Below, piece by piece: positions 1 to 11,700 of a DNA stretch of 64,000 bases. The DNA comes from Rhyzopertha dominica (lineage: Eukaryota > Arthropoda > Insecta > Coleoptera > Bostrichidae). Position 1 is the first letter of the stretch. Every line of letters begins with the position of its first letter. The stretch spans positions 22,068,286 through 22,132,285 of the forward strand of contig QCXZ01000064.1 of NCBI GenBank assembly GCA_025024175.1. The letters are read 5' to 3'. The notes beneath the pieces are model-generated. The model searched no databases. It saw nothing but the letters and a program-made list of their open reading frames with translations, and had not been told where the DNA came from. A program made the translations under genes and the position numbers.

Positions 1-432
1 TTTGTTTTTGGTTAGATTTGCTTCAGTTTATTTATCATTTCGAAAACAAAACAAATCTTTCCATAATATTGCCTCGCCCTCTAGTCTTTTTTAATTCTGA
101 GCAGGTAATAACTACTTGGGGCCATATATAAGGACTATAATAAGTAGGGTGACTAGTTTTAAGCAATGTAAGAGATACATGCCCATACATGGGTCAGTTT
201 TCCATGGCTTCTTTTTTCGTATATTACGTGCAATTGTTTTTATTAGAAAAATAATTTGTTTTCGTGTCTGTTCTCTACAAATAAATTTTATACTATCTTC
301 TTGATGAGCTAAAGGCTTTGAAACTTTAAATATAGCTTAGAAGTTGAAACCAGGCAATATATTAATTTGATTTGCTTTCTTATTTGCCTAATACTTATTT
401 TTTTATAGTATAAATAATTGAAACAGCTAATT

Positions 433-439
433 TATATAT
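433..439 (+). promoter_or_regulatory. TATA-like box upstream of 5S rRNA
   Basis: The sequence TATATAT begins 29 bp before the first base of the 5S rRNA. Insect 5S genes commonly need a TATA-like element near -30 in addition to the internal control region, so position and sequence both fit. Inference from position only. Confidence 0.5.
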
Positions 440-461
440 CAAATAAAATTCCAAAATCGTC

Positions 462-581
462 GCCAACGGCCATACCACGTTGAAAACACCAGTTCTCGTC
501 CGATCACTGAAGTTAAGCAGCGTCGGGCGCTGTTAGTACTTGGATGGGTGACCGCTTGGGAACACCGCGTGCTGTTGGCAT
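462..581 (+). rRNA. 5S ribosomal RNA gene
   Basis: This is a full-length (about 120 nt) 5S rRNA, the small RNA of the large ribosomal subunit made by RNA polymerase III. It opens with GCCAACGGCCATACCACG and closes with a complementary GTGCTGTTGGCAT, which form helix I. The internal control region is intact: box A-like GTTAAGCAGCGTCGGG and the box C segment GATGGGTGACCGCTTGGGAA are both present. A T-rich run follows at about 590. It differs from the usual insect sequence at only a few loop positions, so it may be functional. Only one copy is visible, whereas 5S genes normally sit in tandem arrays, so it could also be a dispersed copy or the edge of an array. Confidence 0.93.
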
Positions 582-1566
582 CACCCCATTTTTATTATTT
601 TGTTATCGATAACCGTATGTAATAACATATTTTGTTTTCAGATGTTGTGTAATCCCTTAAAATTTCCCCACATCGGTCCTTCAAGCCGGATGTTTTTATT
701 TATCAGGAAAACTAGTCTTCAGCAAACGCCCGCCTACTCTTAATACTCCCGTCATCATCTACAAAAGGAGATACGCTTAACAAATAACATTTTTAGTAGT
801 TAAAGAACTTTTTTCTTTAATATCTCTTAATTAATTTACAAAATGCTTATTTTGCGACATTTTGATCAAGCATATCAATCATTTGCGGTGAGCTAGCCAA
901 TAATTCTGTGATTAGCCGGGCAGCGGCTATTATCTATGTTTAAAGCGCAAAATATACGCAAGAACGCGTATTAAACGATTAAAAGATGAAAACCTATCTA
1001 ACATGATATTGTTGTCGTTAAATTTTGAACACTTAATTTGTCTTTTTTATCTGCATACTCGTACTACCATAATGACTGTGGGGATTGGGCAAAACGTTTA
1101 AGTAAAGTTAGTAATTTCGTTGTTGATTGTTCAGCTCGACTAACGAGAATTTGTGGCTGAGATTCAGGTAAAGATGCGTATTTACAAGAATGAGTGGGGG
1201 AGTATTATGTATAACACGTCACTTTGTAAAATAATAACGATTTGTGCCATATTTTCAAGTGTCTCGATTGCCCAAATACGAGATTCTGGATGTATCTTTT
1301 CCAAAGTTAAACATCGCCCATAGCAGCTTGTCTTCAGTTTCTTCTTGTAATGCAACGTGACAAAAGCTTGTTTTCCAACTCGATACTTGTATGGTATTTC
1401 TGCATTTCAATTCCACTTAAATAGAGGATGAATACTACTTTTAGCCGTTCTTCCTGTTATTGCTCTGCTAAGATTTTTCGTGTCATTTGAAACTTAGTGG
1501 TTAATTCATTATCACAAAGTAATAATAAAATGAATTTTCAGTTCATTAGATTTTGAATTTGAAAAA
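582..1566. other. Non-coding stretch, nothing recognised
   Basis: AT-rich sequence without a convincing exon, RNA gene or repeat end on either strand. A short GC-richer patch near 670-760 has no reading frame I could assign. Confidence 0.4.
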
Positions 1567-2330
1567 CTAGATATTCATGAGTAAGGAATTTACCTGATAT
1601 CCAACACAGTTTTTTATACTACTAGACATTAAATAAAAAAAACACACAAACGACATTGTCAACCCTTTTTCAGTTTTTGCAGATTTTGACCTAAAAGGAC
1701 TGATTTTTCGACGACTGTCTTTTCCACTTTTAAAGCCGATTAAATTTGTAACACAAAAACCGCTATTGTAGGACCAATAGTTTTGGAGATAAATCTTTTT
1801 AAAGTCTGACCATTTTTCAAATTGCAAGAATTTTAGCAAAACCTGCCTGTGATCCAAATACAAGCGGACATTAAGTCAAAGAAAAGTGACCGAACGCAGT
1901 CTTGTTGAAACAGCAAAACCAGAAATAAATCTACAATGTCTGATTTGTTGCCTATTAATACTAGCCCGAAAATTTAGTTCCTCAAGAGCTGCGTATGCTG
2001 TTCCATCATCCATGTAGTGAGGATTTTCACTAAACCACTAGCGGCAGTTACTACGTCTTTTTTAAAATGTGACTCATGAATAATGTTTGCAGAATTTGGT
2101 CATGTCCAAGAATCGCGCAAAACTGCGTTCTTCTTCATTTAGCTCATGGCGGAGGTGCATCTTGTAGTGTTTGCAGCTGTTCTTTCGAACAACCGACAAT
2201 TGATTAACATTACTGTCGAAAACAAGTTGCTCGGCTGATGTAGATGGGTTAGCCATAACGCTAACTAATACATCAGGAACTTGATCTTCACTTCGGACGT
2301 CCGGACCTTGGGATATCTTTTACATTGCAA
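1567..2330 (-). pseudogene. Degenerate coding-like stretch, family unknown
   Basis: Read on the minus strand, this segment keeps relatively long open stretches (for example 2256-2074 and 1863-1567) separated by a stop and probable frameshifts. The 2256-2074 piece is rich in charged residues (HLRHELNEEERSFARFLDM) and looks protein-like in composition. I do not recognise the family. The neighbourhood (a gypsy element directly downstream) suggests the remnant of another mobile element rather than a host exon, but no splice sites or known domain support either reading. Confidence 0.2.
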
Positions 2331-2695
2331 GTTTCTTTAATTTTTTTAAATAACTTGGATTGTAGATTGGACAATGGGATTAGATGATGTTTTTGTATAT
2401 TTTATTCAACTTACTTCATTTTTGATGGAGTAAAACAGCGTTATCGTCGTTTAAAAAAAATTCTGAGATGGGCGTTTACAATCCAGTTCGTTTTCCTCTG
2501 GCCTGTCGTCTGAGATGGGTGAGTAATTAAGCCCAAATGCATAAAATACATGATTATAATAGATACAAGCAACAAGTACAGTTAGATGTGTTGTATTAAA
2601 AAACAGTACTAAAGTAGCTCTTCTATAAATATCCGTAAAATGCTCCCCAGTAGAGTAAATTAGGAGGGTAGAAGGAAGTTTTCGAATAATATACT

Positions 2696-2982
2696 GTAAA
2701 AATTGGTTACATTTATCTAGTGGGTCATCACAAAGCAGTTCATCTCAACGTTTTTTTCGTAACTTAAAATCATGAGGGACCAGACCCAAAAAAGGATGAT
2801 AACAAAAAAATACACTTACTGCTCTGTCAAAAACAATGCAGGTTCTACTCACCCCAGCGGCATTAAATCCTAGTCATACAGAAATCATGTCCTTCGTTCT
2901 TCGATGACTAGTCACTGCCACCTGAAATGAGTCAAGGCTCTGCTGGATGCCCAGCTACAAGAGTTAGCATCCCAATTTTTAC
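2696..2982 (-). repeat. 3' LTR of the gypsy element
   Basis: About 287 bp that repeats in direct orientation at 7687-7998. On the + strand it starts GTAAAAATTGG and ends CCAATTTTTAC, a short terminal inverted repeat. Compared with the other LTR it lacks part of the segment before the shared TTCGTTC motif and carries small substitutions, so the two LTRs have diverged considerably since insertion. Confidence 0.75.
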
Positions 2983-2994
2983 AGTCAGGTGTGG

Positions 2995-4157
2995 AGTTTC
3001 TTTGACAAGATGTCACGTATCGATTTGATTTTATCATCTGATAATTCTGCCGAAAGGATCTAGTCTGCTTCATCGATTTTAAAAACACATTCCGATGGCT
3101 GAGTTTCATCAGCATTTGGGTTTTGACTTACAGCGTACGGCGATATTCCTCTGTAAAGATGTATTCCCACCAGCAATCCTTGGAATGAGGTCTCTTTTGG
3201 AGGAGGTTGTTATCAAGGCGTTACAATCGGTTACCACTTTAAAGTTAATTCCCAGTAAATAATTAACTTTAACCTTTACAAAGTTTTGACGACGGTAAGA
3301 ACCTCCATTTAAAAATAATGGTAACGACATTGGTTGGTGTGCCGACTGTAAAATGCAACTGGGCGAAGCTTATCTTCCATCTTGACTTGCAACGGTATGC
3401 ACTTCAGTTTCAGCAGCAGGATCGTAGAGTGCGAGAACTGGTCTGTCGAGTAGTTTTGCCTTTAAGTTGTTGAAAGCGTCGTTTTCTTTTATTCCCCATT
3501 GCCAGGCATGTACTTTTCGAGTAAGACTAGTTAATGGTTTAGCAATAGTTGAATAATCTTTAATGAATCAGCTGAAGTACCGTGTCAATCCAAAAACTGT
3601 CGAACATTCTTGATCGATCTTGGCGTTGGAAACTGCCGGATAGTTTCTATTTTTGAAGCTCCTGGTTTAACTGCTTTACTATCAATTTCAATTTCCAGAT
3701 AGTCGATGGAGGAGAATATAAAGAGACGCTTTTTGGCATATAATTTAGTAAGACCCTCTTGGCGAAGAGTTTCTTGAATAACTCGGAAGTTTTTAAAATT
3801 CACTTCAGCAGTTTTGCTCGGCAGAATAATGTCATCCAAGTACACCGCTACCAGATCACGATAGGGGGCGAGTATTTTATTCATCAGACGTTGGAATACC
3901 GATGGCGCATTACAAAGATAAAGGGCATTTAGATTGTATTCATATTTACCATCTGGAGTAACGAATGCAGTTAACGTCTTACTCGTTTCACAAACTGGTA
4001 TTTGGTGGTAGCCGGAACCTAAACCCAATGTAGTGAAGACTGAAGATTCAGCTAATGTCTTAGAGTTCAACTTCCTGTAATCTACGCATATTCTATCTTG
4101 CCCATCCTTTCTTTTCACAAGAAGTATACGTGAAGCATAAGGTGACTCAGATTCCAT
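2995..4157 (-). pseudogene. Gypsy RT and RNase H remnant
   Basis: The minus-strand frame from 4157 to 3585 gives a Ty3/gypsy reverse transcriptase core: GYHQIPV, ELTAFVTPDG-like TAFVTPDGKYEY, VFQRLMNK, and the catalytic YLDD box. The segment between the KLN motif and FTTLGLGSGYHQ is shortened by roughly 20 residues relative to the family, so the palm is damaged. A frameshift near 3590 leads into the RT connection (FIKDYSTIAKPL) and RNase H, where the first catalytic Asp of the HTDAS motif reads Val and a stop follows. A final open piece (3330-3109) holds the VTDCNAL and KRDLIPRIA motifs. Non-functional. Confidence 0.85.
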
Positions 4158-4258
4158 TATTATTTCTGCACCTAGTAATTCTGCAATAATTTCACGAACT
4201 TTTTGCTTCTGAGATTCCGACAGTATATAACGCCTGTATCTGAATGGTACATTATCTT

Positions 4259-4915
4259 CTAATTAAATTCTATTTGCGCGGAGCTTGTGGTACCCACCTT
4301 TCCCGTTGCCTCAGAAAAACATTCCCGTAATTCTTGTAACGAGTTCATAAGATCTCGACGGACTTTTGGGTCACTACTTGCAATATTGATATTAAGTTCA
4401 TTCAGAAGTGGTAATTCGCCATAATTCACACGTAAGACAGACCTACTTTCTGATTCGTCCGCTTTTTCGCAGAAAACAGCTCTTACTACGAGGTGTTTGC
4501 AGCCTAAAATGAGATCTTTCGCTGAAATGTTTATAACAGGAAGTATGGATCGATTTTCTTTATTCAAATGGATTATTAGTCGAGGTAAAGCATATTCTTT
4601 TCCAGGTTCGTATCTCATACTAGCTTCCACGAACAGATCTCCAGCGGTTACTTCCTTGGTGAAGACTGGAATGTTGGTTATGTTGGATTCCAAAAGCCTA
4701 CCTTCGTTGTCTTCTTAGGTGTTTCGTCTTCAACAAAAAGAAGGCTCTTGCTGGTGTTTATAACACGTACGTTTTCCTATTCTGTAAAAGGGTGGCCTAT
4801 TAGAAGCGAGACATCCTGAACATGGCCGGGCACGACTTTTCCTTCGAATAGTGTCAACCTGAAGAGTAAAGTTAACCTTTCGTGGGGATGAAATTTGACT
4901 CAATCCGTAACCCAT
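4259..4915 (-). pseudogene. Gypsy protease-to-RT linker, copy A
   Basis: Minus-strand open stretches 4915-4730 and 4693-4259 correspond to the aspartic-protease end (LLIGHPF-like region, frame broken) and the linker leading to RT (motif SAKDLILGC, then FCEKADESES). The same segment occurs again at 5847-6364 with many substitutions, proving that two copies of this part of pol lie in one element. The join between the two open pieces needs a frameshift. Region 4915-4955 still matches the zinc-knuckle flank seen at about 6690. Confidence 0.7.
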
Positions 4916-4955
4916 GGCCGATTTGCTCGCTTGTTGTCTAAGAGGATTTTTGTAG

Positions 4956-5593
4956 TATATTATTTTATATATATTTTATATATATTTTATTTTATAGTAG
5001 ATACAAAATAAAATGTAAAATAATACTAAAACTAAACAATAATGTAAAATTGGAAAAATACCTAATACAAAAAAATATAACTATTTACTATGTTCTTCCA
5101 CTTAACCTCGATATAAAAAGTAACAATTATGCATGAGAAAATAATAAACAGTATGCATGAACAGTATAAGAGTTAGTTCGAAATAAAGCACGTTGTGCAT
5201 CAAACAGGCAACCAAAAATAAATTTATTGAATGAACCTTTTTCCATGGACGTGATCTCCCCAAAATACCGATTATAAAATTTGTACATACAATACGAAAA
5301 AGACGTTTGAAACGGAGCCGTTTTATGTGCAAGACAAGACACGAGGTGTCCTGACCTTACGTTGACAGAATGTACCTCGTTGCGAAAACATAACTTGTTA
5401 TACAAATATGCAGGTTCCTTGCTGGTAACTATACTATAAAACATGTGTCACGTTCAAATTTTCTAATACCATAAATAAACCTTATGCACCAATTTTGAAT
5501 CTTTTGATTTCTATAGGCGTCAGCATTGCCAAGCGATGGACCAATGAATGGGGAGCAGTAATTTAAGTGCGAAAGGACCAAAGCTTCACAAAG
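4956..5593 (-). mobile_element. LINE 3'-end fragment
   Basis: Minus-strand reading frames 5611-5429 and 5444-5127 encode the C-terminal region that follows RT in Jockey/CR1-like non-LTR retrotransposons: LVLSHLNYC, then QNWCIRFIYGIRKF, then the PAYLYNKLCFRNEVHS segment and a KTAPFQTSFSY motif. The frame changes once near 5435. After the stop there is an AT-rich 3' end made of TATAAAATA-like repeats reaching the gypsy sequence near 4955. The fragment is 5'-truncated, which is usual for LINE insertions. It sits exactly between the two gypsy copies. Confidence 0.7.
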
Positions 5594-6440
5594 CATTATA
5601 TAAAGAAACACTTTTTGGCATTTAATGTAAGACCCTCTTGACGAACAGTTTCTAGGAGCTTTTCAAATTCTCTCCAGCACTTTTGCTCGACAGAATAATA
5701 TCATCCAAGTACACCGTATACATTATATATGATATTATTATTTCTGCACCTAGCAAATCTGCAACAATTTCACGAACTTTTTGCTTCTGAGATTCCGCCA
5801 GTATTAAGGCTTGTATCTGAATGGTACATTATCTTCTAATTAAATTCTATTTGCACGTAGCTTGTGGTACCCACCTTTCCCGTTGCCTCAAAAAACAATC
5901 CCGAAATTCTTGTGACAAGTTCATAATATCTTGACGGACTTTTGGGCCACTACTTCCAATGTTGATATCAAGTTCATTCAGAACTGGTAATACGCCAGCA
6001 TTCACATAGAAGAGTGACCTGCTTTCTGATTCGTCCGGTTTTTCGCAGAAAACAGCTCTTGCTACGGGGTTATTACAGCCTAAAATGAGATCTTTCGCTG
6101 AAAGGTTTATAACAGGTAGTATGGATCGGCTTTCTTCATTCAAGTGGACCATTAGTCTAGGTCAAGCATATTCCTTTCAGGATCGTATCTCATACTAGCT
6201 AGGGCAACTTTTGTTGCCTTCTTAGGTGTTTTGTCTTGAACAAAACGAAGGCTCTTGCTGGTCTTTGTAACACGTACATTTTCCTGTTCTGTAAAAGTGT
6301 GGCCTATTAGAAGCGGGACATCCTGAACATGGCCGGGCACAACTTTTCCTTCGAACAGTGTCAACCGGAAGAGTAAAGTTAACCTTTCCTAGGGATGAAA
6401 TTTGACTTGAGCTTTAATATTGACAGTACAACTTTTGTCA
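5594..6440 (-). pseudogene. Gypsy protease, linker and RT stub, copy B
   Basis: Open pieces 6364-6152 and 6152-5847 repeat the protease/linker segment of copy A (shared motifs SAKDLILGC and FCEKPDESES). Beyond 5820 the sequence continues into the start of RT and then jumps, at about 5720-5725, to the stretch equivalent to 3721-3850 of copy A (around the YLDD region). Most of the RT core is thus deleted in this copy. It ends at about 5594, where the LINE fragment begins. Confidence 0.7.
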
Positions 6441-6521
6441 ATCGTCATCCAAATTCTTGAGCATTTGATTTCCTAAATATATTGCAGGTTACACCAAAAT
6501 CTATAACGTTTGTTTCAGATT

Positions 6522-7085
6522 CTAGTCATAAAACTGTTTCCGGTGGTTTGTTGTGTCCCCTGCTGCAACTCGGAGTTTCAAGAGTCTTGCACTCAATAGC
6601 TCTGCGGCTTGTCTTATTACACTTGAAACACCTTCGCTTGTTACATTCCGGAGCCTTCCTTCTTGTAAACAAAGCAACCCATGGCCGCATTTCTCGCTTG
6701 TCTGAGAGGATTTTTGTAGGTATACCTTTTGCGTGGTGGAGCAATGAAGCTTTGACAAGTACTTGGCTAGGGCTCGTCACAATTCTTCAAAAAATCCAGT
6801 AGATCTTTTAGAGTCCTGCAGTCCTTAGAGTATAAGCTGAAGCCTTAACATTGCTATCCAAAATGCCTAGTAATGCTAGTTTTTCGTATACATATACAAG
6901 AGATAGGACTCGCCTTTGTTCTTTACTCGATTTACCATACGAACAAGACAGGAATAATAATTTTCTCTTGGCGGAAATGCTCGATTTAGATGCTGCTTCC
7001 ATTCCTCCCAACTGAAGTTTATATCTGACAAGCTCTGGTACCAAGTTTTTGCTAATCCGTCTAACTTAGATACGGCATTATACAC
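6522..7085 (-). pseudogene. Gypsy gag with zinc knuckle remnant
   Basis: The 7085-6876 frame holds the gag capsid signature KLDGLAKTWYQSL followed by WEEWKQHLNRAFP, and a frameshift moves the continuation (YEKLALLGILD) into the 7044-6808 frame. The 6780-6526 frame holds the nucleocapsid zinc knuckle, CFKCNKTSRRAIECK, in which the expected CCHC histidine reads Arg. Gag packages the element RNA in particles; here it is broken by at least two shifts. Confidence 0.75.
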
Positions 7086-7215
7086 AGTAAGTACATCAGT
7101 TCAGTTATACAGTCTTTTCAATTGATGAATCCGGTTGCAGCAGGTAAGTATTTTTTGATCACGTCCTTCCGGGTTGAAAGAAGGGACTACGTTATTTTGA
7201 GACGAANGCGTCATC

Positions 7216-7452
7216 CTACCTCGTGGAACATTGTGTTTTCAATTCAAGTTCCATAAGTCGCACCATATACTGTAGNGCATCGTTAGTACTTGTNATTTGA
7301 GTAGAGTCGCTGTTTGTTTCTTGTGAGACAGACAACTGTGGAGAAATCTCATCACTTTCTTCGTCCGAGGACAGTATTAAAGAAATTATTCTTTTCCTCT
7401 TTCGGGTGGTTTGATTGGATGCCGTTTCTTTAGAGAATAAAATAGTCACCAC
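7216..7452 (-). pseudogene. Probable gag N-terminal region
   Basis: A 78-codon minus-strand frame between the 5' LTR and the recognisable gag. It is acidic and serine-rich with a basic KRKRI stretch, and contains two N bases that give unknown residues. No domain is recognised; it is assigned to gag by position only. Confidence 0.35.
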
Positions 7453-7686
7453 CTCACAAATGTCAAAGTGACAATTTGAAAATAATTAATTTTGTTTTTA
7501 AGAAAAGGGATATATAGATTTTTTGTTACAATTTCAAACAAATCTGACCGGCCGGCCGCGCATCGCTACGCTACGATTGACACCAAGGAAGTGTCGCAAA
7601 TATGTATAGCACAGTTAAATCAACAGTTATTATAGCACTTCTTCTAGAAAGCATTATCTGTGTGATCCGTGATCCCACACCTGACT

Positions 7687-7998
7687 GTAGAAATTGGTTA
7701 CATTGTATCTAGTGGGTTATCACAAAGTAGTTTATCTCAATGTTTTTTTCTCAACTTAAAATCATGAGGAACCAGATCCAAAACAGGATGATAACATAAA
7801 AAATACATACTGCTCTGCCCCCCAGCGGCATTAACTCCCAGTCATACAGAAATAATTCCTTATCAAGTTTATCTTTTACCAAATAACATCACCTCTCGTC
7901 ATCAGTCTTCGTTCCTCAACGACTAGCTAGTGTCACCTGAAATGAGTCAGGGCTCCCCTGGACGCCAAACTACAAGATTTAGCATCCCATTTTTTTAC
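7687..7998 (-). repeat. 5' LTR of the gypsy element
   Basis: About 312 bp matching 2696-2982 in the same orientation. On the + strand it starts GTAGAAATTGGTTAC and ends CATCCCATTTTTTTAC. The flanking ATACT at 7999-8003 repeats that at 2691-2695. Confidence 0.75.
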
Positions 7999-8020
7999 AT
8001 ACTAGGCCTCCAGAAAAAGT

Positions 8021-8160
8021 GAATGAGACGGTCGTTGCCATGATACCGATACCAGTCCTTCGGAATCGAAATCGAGGTTTACTTGATTTTTAACCATGAC
8101 GCGATCGCCTGCTGAGGTCAAAAACTTGGTTTTAACGTTCCCTTTACCCCTCTGCATTAT
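8021..8160 (-). pseudogene. Possible integrase C-terminal fragment
   Basis: On the minus strand an open stretch ending in TAG just outside the 5' LTR reads GDRVMVKNQVNLDF and ends with SHSLFLEA. A GDxVxVxN motif is typical of the C-terminal region of gypsy-type integrases. It lies outside the ATACT-flanked element, so it would belong to a separate, older insertion. Short and unsupported by other parts of a pol gene. Confidence 0.25.
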
Positions 8161-8700
8161 TAACAACACATCAAAAATGCAAAATACCTGATCTGATTCA
8201 TTGTTTGCTCTCTATTTATGTCTAATTGAACTGTAGGTGACAAGTACTTATTTTAAAAAAATGAATTTGAGATATTTCTTTACTAGGAAATTCTAGAAAA
8301 TAAATACATAGAGATAATACATATACTGTAACACAATAAACTGCCAAGAATTTTAAGAAATGCGATGTCCAACCCAAACACCAAAAAGTTTTTTCTTTCG
8401 AAGATTAAATTGGCCGTTATTCTGCAGTTCATGATTGTTTAGCAGCAGCAGCCACTTCATAGGCACACGGCACATGGACTTCATGAACATACTCGTAGTG
8501 GTAAAGTGAGTGGCTGAGAAGTAGTGGTAATAATTTAGATCGACCTGGTTCAAAAGACATTTGGCAAATATAACCATGTGCAGTTATGTATAGTTTTTTC
8601 AGTGCGTGTTTAGATTTTGACGAATCGATTTCGTAGGTTTAGCCTTGCTTTGTAATAACATTAAGTATAATAATACTGTGAACAGTTACGAAAGGACAGT
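8161..8700. other. Upstream region of the CBM14 gene
   Basis: No gene seen. A TATAATAA sequence at 8666-8673 lies 35 bp before the proposed start codon; this would leave almost no 5' leader, so it may not be the real promoter. Confidence 0.3.
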
Positions 8701-11700
8701 ATGGAAATCATTACGATACTTAGTGAGTTTTGAGTATATAAAGTTTGCTTGATTGATCTGGGTTTGTTTCAAATTATTATCAAACTTCAATTACGTAAAA
8801 TTACGTCTGTGGAGTTGGTGCTAACTTTCGAAAAATTGCAAGTAGTCAGATCCTTTGATAAGAAAATAAAATGCTTGAAATGTTGGTTAAAAAGAAAACA
8901 TCGGCTACTTACTTCATCAACAATTTTGAAATCACCTAACCTTCATTTTTTTTGACGTTATCAAAAAGTGACAACCTTAATCTTCAGGCACAATATCTCT
9001 ACATTTTAGTAAAATTATATCTAAAATTCGCGAAAGCAGTTTATTGGTCAGAACTACGGACAGTATTTTCATACAATTAGAAAGGCTTAATCAATAACAT
9101 AACGTAATAATCGTTAGCATAATTTAAATAATACTTACTGTTGTTTGGGTTTTCGTTAAACTGTTTGATTCAGTAGAGAAAGGCAGAGAAATGTTACAAA
9201 TATTCTTGACAATGTTACCGTTTGGACTAAATAGTAACATTGTCATTTTAAATTGATATTTCTAATATTCAATTTTTCTCGGCCTGCTTTAATTATTAAA
9301 AATAAAAATATTTGCCCCAAACAGTTAACATCTTTGTTTCAGTTTGTTTCGTAATAAGTACTGTTAAAGCTGGACATTACATAATCCCTGGAAGCATGCC
9401 GTATGATGGTTACCATGATTTGCACTTGCCGCATGATCCTCCTTTGTATCCAACGTTATCAAAGGTTCCTCGAACATCCTTCACTTGTATCGATAAGGTT
9501 CCTGGTTACTATGCTGACTTAGAAACAGGATGTCAGGTGTTGTATCTAGATGAAAGATTAATATTCACAGTTTCATTGTACTAACACTACACTAATTCAT
9601 GCGTGTAAAAAGGTGTTATAAAAATTAATTATGTCGCTATGTCTAAAATGATAAAGTGACGTTCAATCAATAAATTATCATGTAAAACAAAGAAAAATTG
9701 GGGCATATGGAAATATAGGTAATCTATTACATACGTTATAGGTTTCGGCGTTGAGTGACATGTACGTCAATAGATGGTTTCGATTACATCTAATTTGAAA
9801 AGGACATGAGAAATTAGTATGTAATGAGTTAGACTTAGAAATAACATTTACTTGAGGATAGAGAAATGATATACTAAAAATGCCGCGTACTTTATGACGT
9901 GATCATTTATGTACTTACGTATGTTTATACTAACATTTGTACATAAGACGGATAAGCGCATAATCTTGATTCATGGGGCAACTGGCAATTGATTTTACTC
10001 CCGTAAGGAGGTGAGGTCAAATTCTTTCAAATTTAGGACGCTTGTATATCAGCTGCAATAAGGTGAAGTTAATAAGTTCCTAAACGGCATTGACATTTTT
10101 CAGTTCGCTTTAGATCGACAAAGAGTGAATTTAATTTGTTTTTATCCTTGACTTGTGGCACATATCTTTTCATGGATTCACGTGCCTACTGTTGACTTTT
10201 ATCGACTTCTGCTGAAAGAGGTTTCATCGGGGGTCTAGCAATGTTTAATTGATCAACTTCTTTCTTGATGCCTTACGGTTCTATAAGGTGCGTTAAACAT
10301 ACTATACGTATGTTTATCATATTTATCGCTAGATATTGAAATCGAACGCGCAGTTTTTCTTATATTTGCACATTTTTCGATATCTGCAAATCTGAAACAC
10401 GAATTTATGCGTTGGTTGTCTCAGAAGCGTTCTTTTTAAATCAAATTAACTTCGCTTCAGAATCTAGTTCAAAAGAATATACGTTACGTAAATGTTCTTT
10501 TATATCTCACATAATCAGACGTAAACATTCATGAAATCATGGTAATTTGGTTCTACTGAAACGTGAATCTAGAATTATACTTCTCGATATTTGAAAAGTA
10601 CCAATATGTTGGAAGTATAATAAGTAATAAATTGTTGAAGTTGATTTTAAAACGAAAGGTTTTATTTACCTGTTAAAAAAATTACAAAAGCTAATTAATG
10701 TTGCTTTCGGTGACCGTCGGCTTATTGTTGATAATTAGGAATTTTATTTGCAAGCATTTAGAAATCGTCACTAATTATTAAGTTAAAAATAAAAACGATA
10801 GGGGTGTCAGTAAAACATGCATTATTGGGTGTATTATGTATTATGCACTATACCTACTATTAATCTTCCAAGACCAATAGTTGGTTGTCAACAAACTACC
10901 AGATTTGCATCTGCTGATGACTGAATCTGTTTGGCTTGAAAACTGAGAAGTGGCGTCTTAAATAATAATCAAAGTCATGCGTTGTATATTAAACTTTAAT
11001 TTTAAAGGAATACACACATAGCTTCACTATCAAATATTGATTGTCACTCGTCGATCTTTTANTTTTGAGTTAGAGATCGTGTTATGTGTTATATATCGAT
11101 GAATATGCCATTCGATAATTGAGAAAAGCACTGGTAGGTAATAGCTTCTTACGTGACTACGTTATCAACTAGATATCCTAGCATGTTGTTTTCCGAGCTG
11201 GTTTTCACGTTGTTTAGTCTTTACGTTTCGATACTCATGTCGGTGTCTTCCTCAGAAGTAGCTCTGAAACTGNAGTTTTCTAGTCTGTTCTAGTATTTAT
11301 ACCAGTCCGGTTCGCTGAAGCGTGAGAGTTGATGTTACGCACGACCGATTTCCAGATTCCAGGTAGTTCGATGCCTCGGTCTCGGTTATAATTATGCGGA
11401 TTCTTCTTGATTTGTGCCTCATCAAATTTGGCCGAAGTAAACCTTCCCACAGCTGCCTGGAATGCTATATACACGCCCCGTATTTGTAGCTCCTCAGTCA
11501 CCGAACGGTATTTCGGAAAGGCGTTAGCTATCTTTCCCGGGGCGCTGAAGATGGTGTCCAATCTTATTTGTACATCCATTGCAGGTACGCTACAGCGATG
11601 TGTTCTTCTGATGGTTCCTTTCTCTGTGGCTGCATATTGATAGCCTTTTCAATCCGCGCCTAGGATACCCGTTCTTTTGTAATGCTCTGCGTAGATACTT

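Larger units (their letters stand above)
2691..8003 (-). mobile_element. Rearranged Ty3/gypsy LTR retrotransposon
   Basis: Two direct LTR copies (2696-2982 and 7687-7998) enclose gag-pol remnants read on the minus strand. The outer flanks carry the same 5 bp, ATACT (2691-2695 and 7999-8003), which fits a target-site duplication. From 5' to 3' on the minus strand the inside reads: gag, zinc knuckle, protease/linker, a stub of RT, a LINE 3' end, then a second zinc-knuckle edge, protease, linker, RT and RNase H. No integrase is recognisable between RNase H and the 3' LTR. The element is therefore a composite of two partial gypsy copies with internal deletions, frameshifts and stops, and cannot be autonomous. 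LTR termini could shift by one base (TGT...ACA). Confidence 0.85.
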
